NCBI RefSeq assembly: GCF_903652925.1
Contig: NZ_CAHLAR010000005.1
Coordinates: 248,001 to 312,000, forward strand
Length of the DNA stretch: 64,000 nucleotides
DNA from: Achromobacter anxifer
GTDB lineage: Bacteria > Pseudomonadota > Gammaproteobacteria > Burkholderiales > Burkholderiaceae_B
Direction of reading: 5' to 3'
Part shown: positions 39,536-47,932 of the stretch, piece by piece
Numbering within the stretch: position 1 is the first letter of the stretch
Layout of the letters: each line of letters opens with the position of its first letter
Notes under the pieces: generated by a model
What the model was told of the DNA's origin: nothing
Database searches by the model: none
The model's input: only the letters and a program-made list of their open reading frames with translations
Made by a program: the position numbers and the translations under genes

Positions 39536-39610
39536 GTATCCAGAGGTGAGGTCGAAGTTCTGATTGTCGGGCTATCGATGCCACCACATCGGAAATCGAA
39601 CGTTTTCACC

Positions 39611-39616
39611 TATACG
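39611..39616 (+). promoter_or_regulatory. -10 box giving a leaderless mRNA
   Basis: TATACG, 6 nt, ATG 39623. Confidence 0.55.
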
Positions 39617-39622
39617 CAGATC

Positions 39623-39844
39623 ATGAGCCAAAAGCACCCTGTAGACCTCTTCAAAGTTGCGCAACGAATGGACGTCGTGCTCGGCGTTGTGTCGGTGATC
39701 GCAGCGGTCTACCTGACCGTGAACGGCGCCTTTGGGCTGGCCGCTCTCCTGGGCCTGGGTGCGGTCATCAGCTTTGCAAGTGCAAAGTTCATGCCAGCAA
39801 AGTGGATCCTTCGTCGGATCCTGATGGCTCGCCCGTCGCGTTAA
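39623..39844 (+). CDS. Small two-helix membrane protein
   Basis: A 73-residue protein with two hydrophobic helices (about residues 14-34 and 37-54) and a basic end. ATG 39623 is 6 nt after the -10 box, so no ribosome site exists and translation should be leaderless. It sits between two pilin genes; a pilus assembly accessory is possible. Confidence 0.6.
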   Translation: MSQKHPVDLFKVAQRMDVVLGVVSVIAAVYLTVNGAFGLAALLGLGAVISFASAKFMPAKWILRRILMARPSR

Positions 39845-39861
39845 GAAAAAAGGATTCTTCC

Positions 39862-40308
39862 ATGTTCAATCTGATTCTCGCCGTCATCGGAGTTGCCCTG
39901 GTCGCGCTCTTGGTGTTCGCAACCAGCTACTACGGTGACGACTCTCTCTCCAAGGGCCGTGAAGAGGCAGAAATCGCACGCTCGCTTAACGAAGTGAGCC
40001 AGATCAAGGGCGCGTTGGTTGCCTATTCGGCTCGAACGGGGCAGCACGCGCAAAGCCTCGATGATCTGGTCGGATACGAGCTCAAGGCCATCCCGGAAGG
40101 GTGGGGCATTTCTCTGCCAAGCCAGAGCGCCTTCGAAGCTTCGCAGGTCATTGGCGGCACCGAAGCCAAGCGCCGTTCCTCGTGCGTTGAAATCAACAAG
40201 CGTCTGGGCCTGACTGCCGATGAGCCGCCGGCCTGCGCGGACATCCCGTCCGACTTCACCGGCTGCTGCGTTGTTCCTGATGCAGATGAAGGACAGCCTC
40301 CGGCCTGA
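39862..40308 (+). CDS. Minor pilin-like protein without leader peptide
   Basis: A 148-residue protein starting M-FNLILAVIGVALVALLVFATSYYGD, closely parallel to the major pilin's start (YYGDDSLSKGREEAE vs. MYHGGDTLTTGRAKAD). An alpha1-C segment and a globular part with four Cys follow. No prepilin leader and no Glu5. AAGGA ribosome site 9 nt before ATG 39862. Probably a minor subunit. It overlaps no other gene and ends before a terminator. Confidence 0.7.
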   Translation: MFNLILAVIGVALVALLVFATSYYGDDSLSKGREEAEIARSLNEVSQIKGALVAYSARTGQHAQSLDDLVGYELKAIPEGWGISLPSQSAFEASQVIGGTEAKRRSSCVEINKRLGLTADEPPACADIPSDFTGCCVVPDADEGQPPA

Positions 40309-40325
40309 CCCAAGCACCCTGCCGC

Positions 40326-40356
40326 AAAGCGCCCTTTGGGCGCTTTTGCTTTTTTG
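40326..40356 (+). terminator. Terminator of minor pilin gene
   Basis: AAAGCGCCC/GGGCGCTTT stem and T-runs. Confidence 0.8.
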
Positions 40357-40364
40357 GGGGTGTG

Positions 40365-40392
40365 TTGCGGATGGTAAGAACGGCGATATACT
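40365..40392 (+). promoter_or_regulatory. Promoter for operon 40425-42276
   Basis: TTGCGG, 16 bp spacer, TATACT. Confidence 0.7.
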
Positions 40393-40424
40393 AGACCAAC
40401 ACGAACTTCGACGATTGAAATACT

Positions 40425-40988
40425 ATGTTGATGCACGCCCCCGTACTGTTCACGCTTCACGCGTACGTCACAGCCCAGGACCATTCGCGCTTCGGCGTCG
40501 CCAAGTTCGCTATGGGCCCGAAGGGGCAATTTCCGACTCCGCAGTCGCAGGCCTCCGCGTTCGAGGAGGTGCTGTCGATAGTGATCAAGCCCGGTGGCGA
40601 GCTTCGCCCAATGACCAAGCCGGAATTTCTCTCCCGCCTCACAGGCGAGCCCTCGGTGACCTATGGTGGATCCGAGTTCGTCCCGTTCCAGGAAGGAATG
40701 GAGCTGCTGGAGACGGATCTGCATGGCCCGGTGTCGTTGGAGATGGAAATCTACATCACCAGTGGTGAGCAGACCGGTATCGTGACTGTGGACGTGGGTG
40801 AGCGTGGCCGCTACGCCAGCCAGGCGTACCTCAAGGCTGAGTTAGACAAGGTTCTCTCAGAACTGCCCGAGGGCTTCCGGCCCATGAACAAACGCGAGTT
40901 CTTCCAAGCCCTCATGGCAAAGCACACCGGCGGGATTACCGTTCCCGTGGCCGTCCCGGGCGCCCCTGATTTCGAACCACTGTTTTAA
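40425..40988 (+). CDS. Hypothetical protein
   Basis: A 187-residue soluble protein with two similar halves: each has a strand-rich start and then LRPMTKPEFLSRL or FRPMNKREFFQAL, an internal duplication of about 80 residues. No Shine-Dalgarno sequence precedes ATG 40425. No family recognised. Confidence 0.6.
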   Translation: MLMHAPVLFTLHAYVTAQDHSRFGVAKFAMGPKGQFPTPQSQASAFEEVLSIVIKPGGELRPMTKPEFLSRLTGEPSVTYGGSEFVPFQEGMELLETDLHGPVSLEMEIYITSGEQTGIVTVDVGERGRYASQAYLKAELDKVLSELPEGFRPMNKREFFQALMAKHTGGITVPVAVPGAPDFEPLF

Positions 40989-40998
40989 GGGGCACGCA

Positions 40999-41694
40999 AT
41001 GGACGTTCTGCTGCCTATCGCGCGGGTTCTCAAGGTCTGCGACCCGTTCACGAATCCCTGGACTGATGAACCGTTCACCGTCGAGGACGTGAAGCGGGCC
41101 ATCTCCGAGAACCGGCTGCGCGAGACTTCGTTTTCCAAGTGCTCGAACTCGGCTGGCTGGACCACCCAGATGCACATCGAGCGTATTGCCTTCCTGGCCG
41201 TGCGCGGATGGAAGGGAGCAATCGAAATCGATGTAGGCGTTCCCAGGCTCGGCTGCCACGTGTCTTGGCCGTTGCAGGATGGGAATCATCGGATGGCGGC
41301 GGCCGTTGTCCGCGGTGACCAGTGCATTCTCAGCTGTGTGGGCGGGTCCGTCGACTACGCCTTCGAGCTGTTCGGTGTCGATATCTCGGGGGAGCCCGCA
41401 AGCGAAGCCGACGCGAGCACGCCCGGGGCCAAGAACCTCGAGGCGATCATCCGTGCGAATCCAGGCGCGGTGGCCATCGTGGATAACGACTCCTGGCGGC
41501 TCTACAAGAGCGATCCATATGCCGCCGAGCGCGAGGCCACCGCGAACGGCCATGAGCGCTGGGAGCAGGAGAACTTGCTGGCCACGGACCGAGACATCGA
41601 GCCTATCGAGGAAGGTCTGGGCGGGGGCGGCTATGGCGGTGATCTGCTGACCGTTCTGGCCAAGATGGCTGGCATCGAGGTGCAAGGCGTCTAG
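40999..41694 (+). CDS. ParB/sulfiredoxin-like fold protein ending in TAG
   Basis: A 231-residue protein whose residues 90-104 read WPLQDGNHRMAAAVV. This is the DG-x-HR-x-AA phosphate-binding motif of ParB N-terminal/Srx-like domains, which bind or cleave nucleotides (CTP, ATP or DNA). No helix-turn-helix follows, unlike plasmid ParB. The C-terminus is acidic and Gly-rich. The gene stops with amber TAG at 41692-41694, and the next gene lies in the same frame two codons later. AAGGGGCACG ribosome site. Confidence 0.6.
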   Translation: MDVLLPIARVLKVCDPFTNPWTDEPFTVEDVKRAISENRLRETSFSKCSNSAGWTTQMHIERIAFLAVRGWKGAIEIDVGVPRLGCHVSWPLQDGNHRMAAAVVRGDQCILSCVGGSVDYAFELFGVDISGEPASEADASTPGAKNLEAIIRANPGAVAIVDNDSWRLYKSDPYAAEREATANGHERWEQENLLATDRDIEPIEEGLGGGGYGGDLLTVLAKMAGIEVQGV

Positions 41695-41700
41695 CGGCCT

Positions 41701-42276
41701 ATGCTGGACCACGCAAACACGAGTTCGCACATCGCAGAGCCGCCCGATCGTGACTGGAGCACTGGTCCCTGGGAAGCCGATTGCCGCACGCGCCTGGTGC
41801 GTCAACGCGGGCCCACTGATTGCGGGGTGGCATGCATGGCGATGGCTACCGGGACGACCTATGAGGCGGCGCGCGCGGTGTTCGAATGCATCGGGCTCGA
41901 TCGTCAGCAGCATCCATTCTCTTCGAACTTCAAGCAGCTGCTGCGCGCCCTCCATCGGCAGGGCCATCAAGCTCAGATGCGACGCTGGGGTGGATGGGAA
42001 CACCTGGAGGGAGTGGGCATCCTCAAGATCAAGCGGCGGGAGGACGGCCGCTTTCATGACGCGCACCGGATCGACGATACACCTGCCAAGAAAACACATC
42101 GGGAGATATGGCACTGGGTCGTTGCGGAGCGACATTCGACGCTGGGGTACGTGCTTCGGGACCCCGCAGTTCCCCTCGCCGCATTTGGGAAGCCGCCGCT
42201 CGATACGCCGTTCTGGTCGGGAGGGGAGCGGCTGGTGCATGGAAACTGGATCAGCGTGAAAACTGCTCAGAGGTAG
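41701..42276 (+). CDS. C39-like cysteine peptidase domain protein
   Basis: This 191-residue protein carries the C39/papain-like signature VRQRGPTDCGVACMAM, with the oxyanion Gln at residue 35 and catalytic Cys at 41. His at 138 lies in HWVVAE and Asp at about 154 in RDPA, completing the triad. C39 domains process leader peptides at double-Gly sites, often next to secretion systems. ATG 41701 has no ribosome site and lies in the frame of the preceding gene, separated only by TAG-CGG-CCT. Read-through of that TAG would give a fused protein of about 425 residues. It might mature a secreted product of the pilus region. Confidence 0.65.
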   Translation: MLDHANTSSHIAEPPDRDWSTGPWEADCRTRLVRQRGPTDCGVACMAMATGTTYEAARAVFECIGLDRQQHPFSSNFKQLLRALHRQGHQAQMRRWGGWEHLEGVGILKIKRREDGRFHDAHRIDDTPAKKTHREIWHWVVAERHSTLGYVLRDPAVPLAAFGKPPLDTPFWSGGERLVHGNWISVKTAQR

Positions 42277-42391
42277 GGGCGTGACGAGATTTCTCACCTA
42301 GACGCCTGGCCATCCCGCTTCCTCAACTCCCACCTACTGTAAGCGGCGCCAGGCGCAATTTGTCAAATGCTCGGTTAGGAAGCGATATCGC

Positions 42392-42397
42392 TATACG
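42392..42397 (+). promoter_or_regulatory. -10 box for RCC1 gene 42425-43933
   Basis: TATACG in TCGCTATACG, 27 nt before the start codon; no -35 or ribosome site. Confidence 0.5.
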
Positions 42398-42424
42398 TGG
42401 AATAGCACTTTTAGCGAATTCATC

Positions 42425-43933
42425 ATGTCCCGCATCAACCGTATCCTGACGTGTCTCGCCGTTTCCGCCTTGCTCGCGCAGCCTGGGCTCGCGGCCGCGG
42501 GCGGGTTCTTCGTCGTCACCCCCAGCCCCGGCAAGCTGGTGAAAGCCCCTGAAGCCAATGTCATCGTCACGCTGACCCCGGCGGAGCTGCCGGCTGCGAC
42601 GGTACAGACGCCCTACAGCTTCAACATCGCGGACCTGGTACGGGTCACCGGAGATCCAACCTTCGACCCTGGCGCCGTCAAGTTCGAGGTGTCTAGCAAG
42701 GATGGCAGTTTCCCCTCCGCGCTGGTGATGGATGAGCATGGCCTTCTAAGTGGTTCGGCCGCGGCGAGGACGACCCCAACTGGATCTCGCTTCGAAGTGC
42801 AGGCCACGTACAAGGACAAGTCGGGCCGCCAGACCTACACCATTATTGTGAATGGCAGGCCATTGCAAGCGGTGGCGATCGCAAAGGCGGGATCCCATGC
42901 ATGCGCGGTGACCCCGGAGGGGGGGCTTGTCTGCTGGGGTGCCAACGGATCTGGCGAGCTTGGGGATGGCACCACATTTCCGCGAGCCAGCCCAGTCCCT
43001 GTCGTCGGTATGGCGTCGGGTGTAACGGCTGTCGCCGTTGGGGGCACCAATACATGCGCGATCCAATCTGGCGGGCTGAAGTGCTGGGGCTACAACGGCG
43101 CTGGCCAGCTGGCGGATGGCACCACGCAATCATCCCGTGTGCCACTGTCGATTCCCGGAATGAACGCTGGAGTCACCAAAGTTGCAGTAGGCAACGCATC
43201 GACGATCTGTGCCGTTCAGTCTGGCGCGGCGTACTGCTGGGGATACAACAGTCAAGGTCAGGTGGGCGATGGGACAACAACCGGACGTACGCAGCCGACG
43301 CAGGTAGTTGGACTTACTTCAGCAGTCACGGACATCTCTACCCGTTCCGGGCACTCATGCGCGGTTCAGGGGACCAACGTAGTGTGCTGGGGCGCAAACT
43401 ATGCCGGCCAGATTGGCGATGGAACAACTGCCCTTCGATTTACGCCGACCACTGCGATCAACCCGGGGCAAATGGGCCGCTACGTCGCGGTGGGAAACGA
43501 TCACACCTGTGCAATCTACTACCAAGGCGTTCCGCCGCGTGATACACGCCGGGTTCGTTGCTGGGGAGCGAATGCTTCGGGACAGTTGGGTGATGGCTCA
43601 ACTGCGGGATCGCTGATTCCACTGGAATTGAACATTACGCAGCCCAGCGCGGTTACCGCAGGAACAGGATTTTCGTGTGCCTCGACAGCGAGCGGAGTTG
43701 CTTGCTGGGGAGCAAACGGAAGCGGCCAGCTTGGCACAGGGGATACCGGAGTTCGCCAGACGCCATCGGCCGTTGTCGGTTTGGGGGCGGTCTCGCAGTT
43801 CAGCGCGGGGGATGACTCCGTATGCGCTATTCAGTCCGGTCTTGCGAAATGCTGGGGAAGTAATGCGGGTGCCAGTTTGGGCGACGGCACCACGGCTACC
43901 AGGCTGACACCAGTTTCGGTCCAGCTTCAGTGA
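42425..43933 (+). CDS. Secreted RCC1 seven-bladed propeller protein, within the pilus locus
   Basis: A 502-residue protein. The signal peptide ends near residue 25; FFVVTPSPGK then opens the shared N-terminal module (to about residue 145). Seven RCC1 repeats follow with the C-A-x(6-9)-CWG pairs. Blade five has a 9-residue insertion (PPRDTRRVR) before its CWG. The gene lies between the pilin genes and the pilus motor operon, which ties this protein family to the apparatus. It could be a tip adhesin or secreted cargo. Followed by a terminator at 43958. Confidence 0.8.
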   Translation: MSRINRILTCLAVSALLAQPGLAAAGGFFVVTPSPGKLVKAPEANVIVTLTPAELPAATVQTPYSFNIADLVRVTGDPTFDPGAVKFEVSSKDGSFPSALVMDEHGLLSGSAAARTTPTGSRFEVQATYKDKSGRQTYTIIVNGRPLQAVAIAKAGSHACAVTPEGGLVCWGANGSGELGDGTTFPRASPVPVVGMASGVTAVAVGGTNTCAIQSGGLKCWGYNGAGQLADGTTQSSRVPLSIPGMNAGVTKVAVGNASTICAVQSGAAYCWGYNSQGQVGDGTTTGRTQPTQVVGLTSAVTDISTRSGHSCAVQGTNVVCWGANYAGQIGDGTTALRFTPTTAINPGQMGRYVAVGNDHTCAIYYQGVPPRDTRRVRCWGANASGQLGDGSTAGSLIPLELNITQPSAVTAGTGFSCASTASGVACWGANGSGQLGTGDTGVRQTPSAVVGLGAVSQFSAGDDSVCAIQSGLAKCWGSNAGASLGDGTTATRLTPVSVQLQ

Positions 43934-43957
43934 ACGACCGTCAGTAACCGCATAACG

Positions 43958-43982
43958 AGCCGCACAACCGTGCGGCTTTTTT
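43958..43982 (+). terminator. Terminator of RCC1 gene 42425-43933
   Basis: AGCCGCAC/GTGCGGCT perfect 8-bp stem and six T. Confidence 0.85.
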
Positions 43983-44049
43983 CTGCGCATGTTTAACCTG
44001 GTCAACCTCCCTGAGGCCATAGGCCGGAGGCAAAAAGCATGCTTGTGCC

Positions 44050-44055
44050 TATACT
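44050..44055 (+). promoter_or_regulatory. -10 box of the pilus motor operon
   Basis: TATACT in TGTGCCTATACTAA, 93 nt before the GTG start. Confidence 0.55.
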
Positions 44056-44148
44056 AATTTCCGATGCTAACCAGCGTGGCGATGCCGGCTGGCCGCTCCG
44101 CATTTAGTAGTACGCAATGCGTGCTCACACAACATCAAGGCTTCACAC

Positions 44149-45618
44149 GTGCAAGAACTCAGTCGTCTCCTCTTGGATCGCAAGCTGATCACCAAGGAGA
44201 AACTCGCCGCCGCGGAGATGGAACAGACCGTCACCCGTGAACGTCTGAACAAGATCCTGGTGCGAAAGGGGTTCATCCGCCAGGACGTGCTCTTCGAACT
44301 ACTGCGCGAGATCAATCCCAACTCGCTTCATGATGAAGCGGTTTTTCAGTCTGCCATTCCCCCCGAGATCCTCATCAACACGCGGAGCATGATCACTGCT
44401 TCGGTGGGCAACACGCTCTACGTCAGCACGCTGTCCAATCCCACGATGGTGCGCAAGGCCTTCGAGCCGTATGCAGGCGACTATCGGCTGGTGTTCACCG
44501 CGACGAACCCCGCGCGGGTCACCGAATACCTCGAGCAGGTTCGAGATGCTGCGGGTGGCAACAAGCAGTTGACCTGGGAAAAGATCTTCTTTGATGCCAT
44601 GCGTTCGCGGTGTTCGGACATTCACATTCTGCCGGACTCCAACGTCTACACAGTGATGACCCGTCTCGACGGGATTCTGCGGCTTTCGCACGCGGGCACG
44701 CTTGACGAGTACGTCGCTCTGATCTCTCGTATCAAGGACCTGTCCAAGATGGACATGGCGGAGCGCCGTCGGCCGCAGGACGGTGGCTTCTCCATGGAGT
44801 ACGCCGGGCGCATGGTGTCGTTCCGCGTGGCGGCCATCCCCACCAACAACGGTGAGAAGCTGGTCATCCGGATTCTGGACCCGGACTCCGCGCATGTGCA
44901 GCTGGACAAGCTGGGCATCTCGCGCGTCGATCTCTGGCGCCGTGCCGTCGGCAAGCCTGGTGGCCTGTGCCTTATTTGCGGGCCCACAGGCTCAGGCAAG
45001 ACCACGACCCTGGCGGCGACGCTGCGGGAGATGAACTTCCTGGAGCGAGCCATCTACACCGCCGAGGACCCGGTCGAGCACCTGATTCCGTTCGCGACCC
45101 AGGTGAACATGAATGAGCTGGTGGGGCTGACGTTCTCGACGGCCGTGCGCGCGTTCATGCGGGCCGACCCGGACGTGATCTCGATCGGTGAAGTCCGTGA
45201 CCTGGACACCGCGGTGAACGCGCTCAAGGCCGCGGAGACGGGCCACTTGACCGTGGCCACCTTGCACACGGATTCGATCCTGGTGACGATCGGCCGTCTC
45301 ATCCACATCGGCGTGCAGCCACACGAGCTGCTCCACCTGCTGCGCGGAATCATGGTGCAGCGCCTCATGCGCACCTACTGTTCCGCCTGCAAAGGCAAGG
45401 GCTGCGCAATCTGCCACCAGTCGGGCTACAAGGGCCGCGAAGTGGTGTCGGAGATGGCAAGTTTCGATACAGCCGACGACGTGCAGGCCGTGATCGACGG
45501 AAAGGTCTCCTGGCGAACCATTCAAGAGGACGGTCGGGACAAGGTTCTGGCCGGGCGCACTTCGCCCGCCGAGTTCGAGCGCGTGTTCGGTATCAGCATG
45601 GATGAGGTGCCCGCATGA
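44149..45618 (+). CDS. pilQ: Type IV pilus assembly ATPase (PilQ/TcpT/GspE family)
   Basis: A 489-residue hexameric motor ATPase. Residues 1-55 form an MshEN-like N-terminal helical domain. Walker A GPTGSGKT lies at about 278-285, followed by the Asp box, Walker B (VISIGEVRD) and the His box (GHLTVATLHTDS). A C-x2-C...C-x2-C zinc motif (CSACKGKGCAIC) near residue 410 is typical of GspE/PilB-type assembly ATPases. It powers pilin polymerisation from the cytoplasm. GTG 44149 is the only good start. The ATG of the next gene overlaps its stop. The symbol follows the IncI thin-pilus naming. Confidence 0.9.
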   Translation: MQELSRLLLDRKLITKEKLAAAEMEQTVTRERLNKILVRKGFIRQDVLFELLREINPNSLHDEAVFQSAIPPEILINTRSMITASVGNTLYVSTLSNPTMVRKAFEPYAGDYRLVFTATNPARVTEYLEQVRDAAGGNKQLTWEKIFFDAMRSRCSDIHILPDSNVYTVMTRLDGILRLSHAGTLDEYVALISRIKDLSKMDMAERRRPQDGGFSMEYAGRMVSFRVAAIPTNNGEKLVIRILDPDSAHVQLDKLGISRVDLWRRAVGKPGGLCLICGPTGSGKTTTLAATLREMNFLERAIYTAEDPVEHLIPFATQVNMNELVGLTFSTAVRAFMRADPDVISIGEVRDLDTAVNALKAAETGHLTVATLHTDSILVTIGRLIHIGVQPHELLHLLRGIMVQRLMRTYCSACKGKGCAICHQSGYKGREVVSEMASFDTADDVQAVIDGKVSWRTIQEDGRDKVLAGRTSPAEFERVFGISMDEVPA

Positions 45619-46802
45619 AGACGTTCAAGGCAAAGCACATGGTTTCCGGGCGCACCGTGGAGACGGTGCTCTCGGCGCCTACGCGGGAGGACGCTGAGCG
45701 CCAGGCCCGGCGCATGCGCGGCCAGCTGCTGTCCCTGAATTCATCGGGGGGCGGCCCGGGCTGGTCTCGGATGTCCCTGGAAGACCGCCTGGTGTTTTTC
45801 CAGCGCCTGGCGTCCATGCTGTCCAGCAAGGTAGGGGTCTCTGAAGCGCTGGGCATCATCTATCAGTCCTTCACGGGTACGGTGCGGGAAGCCTCGCGGA
45901 TCCTGCGGGACCGTATCGAGGCTGGAGACGACTTGCCCGATGCGCTGGAAGCAGCCGGGCCGCGGTACTTCCCGGACGTGGCCGTGGCCATCATCCGTAC
46001 CGGTGCGCGCGGTGGCGACCTTGCGTATGCCATCCGCGAGGCTGCGCGCTTCGAGCGCGAGTTGAGCCGGGTGAAGAAGGAGTCCGGCAAGGGCATCTGG
46101 AGCGCGCTGATGGGCTTTGTGGCCGGGGTTGTGACCATCCTGGGCTCGACCATGTACGTGGCGCCCATGATCATGAAATCCAGCCTGGTCAGTATCTCGG
46201 GCGACGGGGTGAACGTGGGGTGGATCATGTCCATGGCCAACGTGGTGACCTGGATCGCCGTTGCGGCCGCAATCATTGTCGGTGGCCTGTTCACTTTCGG
46301 CGTCGTACTGCGTCCGCTGGCGCCGGCGGCGGTCGACCGTGTCATTGCCAAGATTCCCTACTACCGGGACATGGTGATGGCCAAGTCCAACTACATGGTG
46401 TTCTTCGGTTTGGCTGTGCTTTTGAAGGCGGGCCTGCGCGTAGAGGAGGCCCTGAAGCTGACGATTGAGGGGGCGCCTAAGGGTGAGCTGCGCAATGACC
46501 TCGAGCGTGCGCTCAAGGCCATCGTGAAGGGGACGGTTCGTCCGTGGCCCTACGAGATGCACATGCTGCACCCCACCGACAAGGCGGCGCTGGCCACAGC
46601 CCAGGACCGTGAGCAGACGGCGCGCACGATCGAGGAGCTGGCCATCCAGTACCAAAACCTGTATCGCTCGCGCCTGGAGACCTTCGTGCCCGTCGTTCAG
46701 GGCTTCTCGGCCATCTTCCTGTCCCTCGCCGGCTTCGTTCTGTTCGGGGTTTCTGTCGTGCCACTGCTCCAGAGCACGTCGTCGATCATGAACATGCTGT
46801 AA
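45615..46802 (+). CDS. pilR: Type IV pilus inner-membrane platform protein (PilR/PilC/GspF family)
   Basis: A 395-residue polytopic membrane protein with two homologous GspF domains (residues 55-175 and 255-370). There are three or four membrane helices at about 165-190, 205-230 and 365-390. Family motifs include FFQRLASMLSSKVGVSEAL and the P-Y-x-x-x-M-AKSNYMVFFGLAVLLKAGLRVEEAL repeat. It overlaps the ATPase stop codon by 4 bp and partners with it in the assembly platform. The name follows IncI pilus nomenclature. Confidence 0.85.
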   Translation: MKTFKAKHMVSGRTVETVLSAPTREDAERQARRMRGQLLSLNSSGGGPGWSRMSLEDRLVFFQRLASMLSSKVGVSEALGIIYQSFTGTVREASRILRDRIEAGDDLPDALEAAGPRYFPDVAVAIIRTGARGGDLAYAIREAARFERELSRVKKESGKGIWSALMGFVAGVVTILGSTMYVAPMIMKSSLVSISGDGVNVGWIMSMANVVTWIAVAAAIIVGGLFTFGVVLRPLAPAAVDRVIAKIPYYRDMVMAKSNYMVFFGLAVLLKAGLRVEEALKLTIEGAPKGELRNDLERALKAIVKGTVRPWPYEMHMLHPTDKAALATAQDREQTARTIEELAIQYQNLYRSRLETFVPVVQGFSAIFLSLAGFVLFGVSVVPLLQSTSSIMNML

Positions 46803-46815
46803 GGAGCGGAATACC

Positions 46816-47376
46816 ATGGTCAATCTGATCCTCGTCGTCATCAGCATCGCGCTGCTGGCCGCGCTGACGGCAATCTCCATCAGCCATGTGCCTGCGGCGG
46901 CGCTGCAACGCCAGGTCGTGTTCAAGGAGACCACAAAAGGCCTGCGCCTGCTCCAGAACGCCAATGTGCGCTACTTCCAGGCACACCGGGACGCCGATAA
47001 CAAGGTGATCTTCCCCGGCGCCGACATCAACATGCTGCCGCTGCTGGTTCCCACCTATGGCTTCATGCCGGCCAATGTACGCAGCACGTTCACCTGGGAG
47101 GCCCAGACTGGGTACCTCTTCGGGATGCCGGCCGCTTACGTCTGTGTGAAGCCCCTCCAGGCGTCGCCTGAGGATCGGGACGTCTTGCTTCCCATTAAGG
47201 CTCTGATGCCGCTGGAATCCGCCTATCTGGGTAACACCTGCGGTGCTACGGCCGACTTCGCGGGCGGCACTCACCTCACAGTCTGGCTGATTCTGTCGCA
47301 CTACGACGGCCCGCCGCCGCCTCCACCGGGCACGACCAACACCGCGCCGGAACCCGCTCCTGAGGCGCAGCTTTGA
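46816..47376 (+). CDS. Minor pilin-like protein without leader peptide
   Basis: A 186-residue protein starting M-VNLILVVISIALLAALTAISI, the same [F/V]-[N/S]-L-I opening as the two other pilins. A type IV-pilin-like helix and a globular domain with two Cys follow, ending in a Pro-rich tail (PPPPPP, PEPAPEAQL). No leader, no Glu5. AAGGAG ribosome site 8 nt before ATG. It is the third gene of the motor operon, where minor pilins usually sit. The extra Pro-rich end is unusual for pilins. Confidence 0.65.
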   Translation: MVNLILVVISIALLAALTAISISHVPAAALQRQVVFKETTKGLRLLQNANVRYFQAHRDADNKVIFPGADINMLPLLVPTYGFMPANVRSTFTWEAQTGYLFGMPAAYVCVKPLQASPEDRDVLLPIKALMPLESAYLGNTCGATADFAGGTHLTVWLILSHYDGPPPPPPGTTNTAPEPAPEAQL

Positions 47377-47888
47377 TGGCGAATGCGCCGGCGCCCGCCG
47401 CTCCCGACTTCACGCCCTGTTTCCACTGGCCACAATCGCCGTTGACGGCGCGCGCGCTGCTTGCCCTGTCCCGGGTGACGGCTCCACTCTACCCGGCGGA
47501 GGCGAAGCTTCTTGAGGAACGAGCCGAGCTCATCTCGCTGGAGATCGGTGTTTGCTGGCCAGAAGGGAAGGCGCCACCGCTCCTGTTCGCGGAGGAGCCT
47601 GTCCTTTTGGCAGCGTTTCACCTGGGTGTCCAGGAGGCTCAATCGCAGCAGGCGCATCTTGAAGATGGGGGGCCCGATATCGTCTGTTTCGGCGAATGGT
47701 GGATGGATTGTGACGGCCTGACGGAGCGGCGCGCGCTCGTGGTGAAGGAGGGGGAGCATTTCTGCGCAGGGTTCGAGACGTCTTATCGGGGTGGCGACGG
47801 ACAGATGTCCTGGGACGGCGAGGGGTATCCAACCAGATCAGAAGCCATGGCTGCCGCAGAAAACGGCCTGAGAGCGTCATCGTTCTGA
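47376..47888 (+). CDS. Hypothetical protein in pilus motor operon
   Basis: A 170-residue soluble protein with an N-terminal Ala/Pro-rich start and no signal peptide. ATG 47376 overlaps the stop of the minor pilin gene (TGATG), so it is expressed with it. The acidic centre and Trp-rich segment (FGEWWMDCDG) do not match any family I know. Confidence 0.55.
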   Translation: MANAPAPAAPDFTPCFHWPQSPLTARALLALSRVTAPLYPAEAKLLEERAELISLEIGVCWPEGKAPPLLFAEEPVLLAAFHLGVQEAQSQQAHLEDGGPDIVCFGEWWMDCDGLTERRALVVKEGEHFCAGFETSYRGGDGQMSWDGEGYPTRSEAMAAAENGLRASSF

Positions 47889-47898
47889 AGAAAATAGC

Positions 47899-47904
47899 TA
47901 TACA
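47899..47904 (+). promoter_or_regulatory. -10 box for RCC1 gene 47933-49432
   Basis: TATACA in TAGCTATACAAGG, 28 nt before the start; no -35 and no ribosome site. Confidence 0.5.
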
Positions 47905-47932
47905 AGGGGCTTACGTCCCAACTCATTCTGTC

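Noticed and set aside
40999-41694. Plasmid partition ParB
   Set aside because: It has the DG-x-HR motif but no helix-turn-helix, no ParA neighbour and no parS-like repeats.
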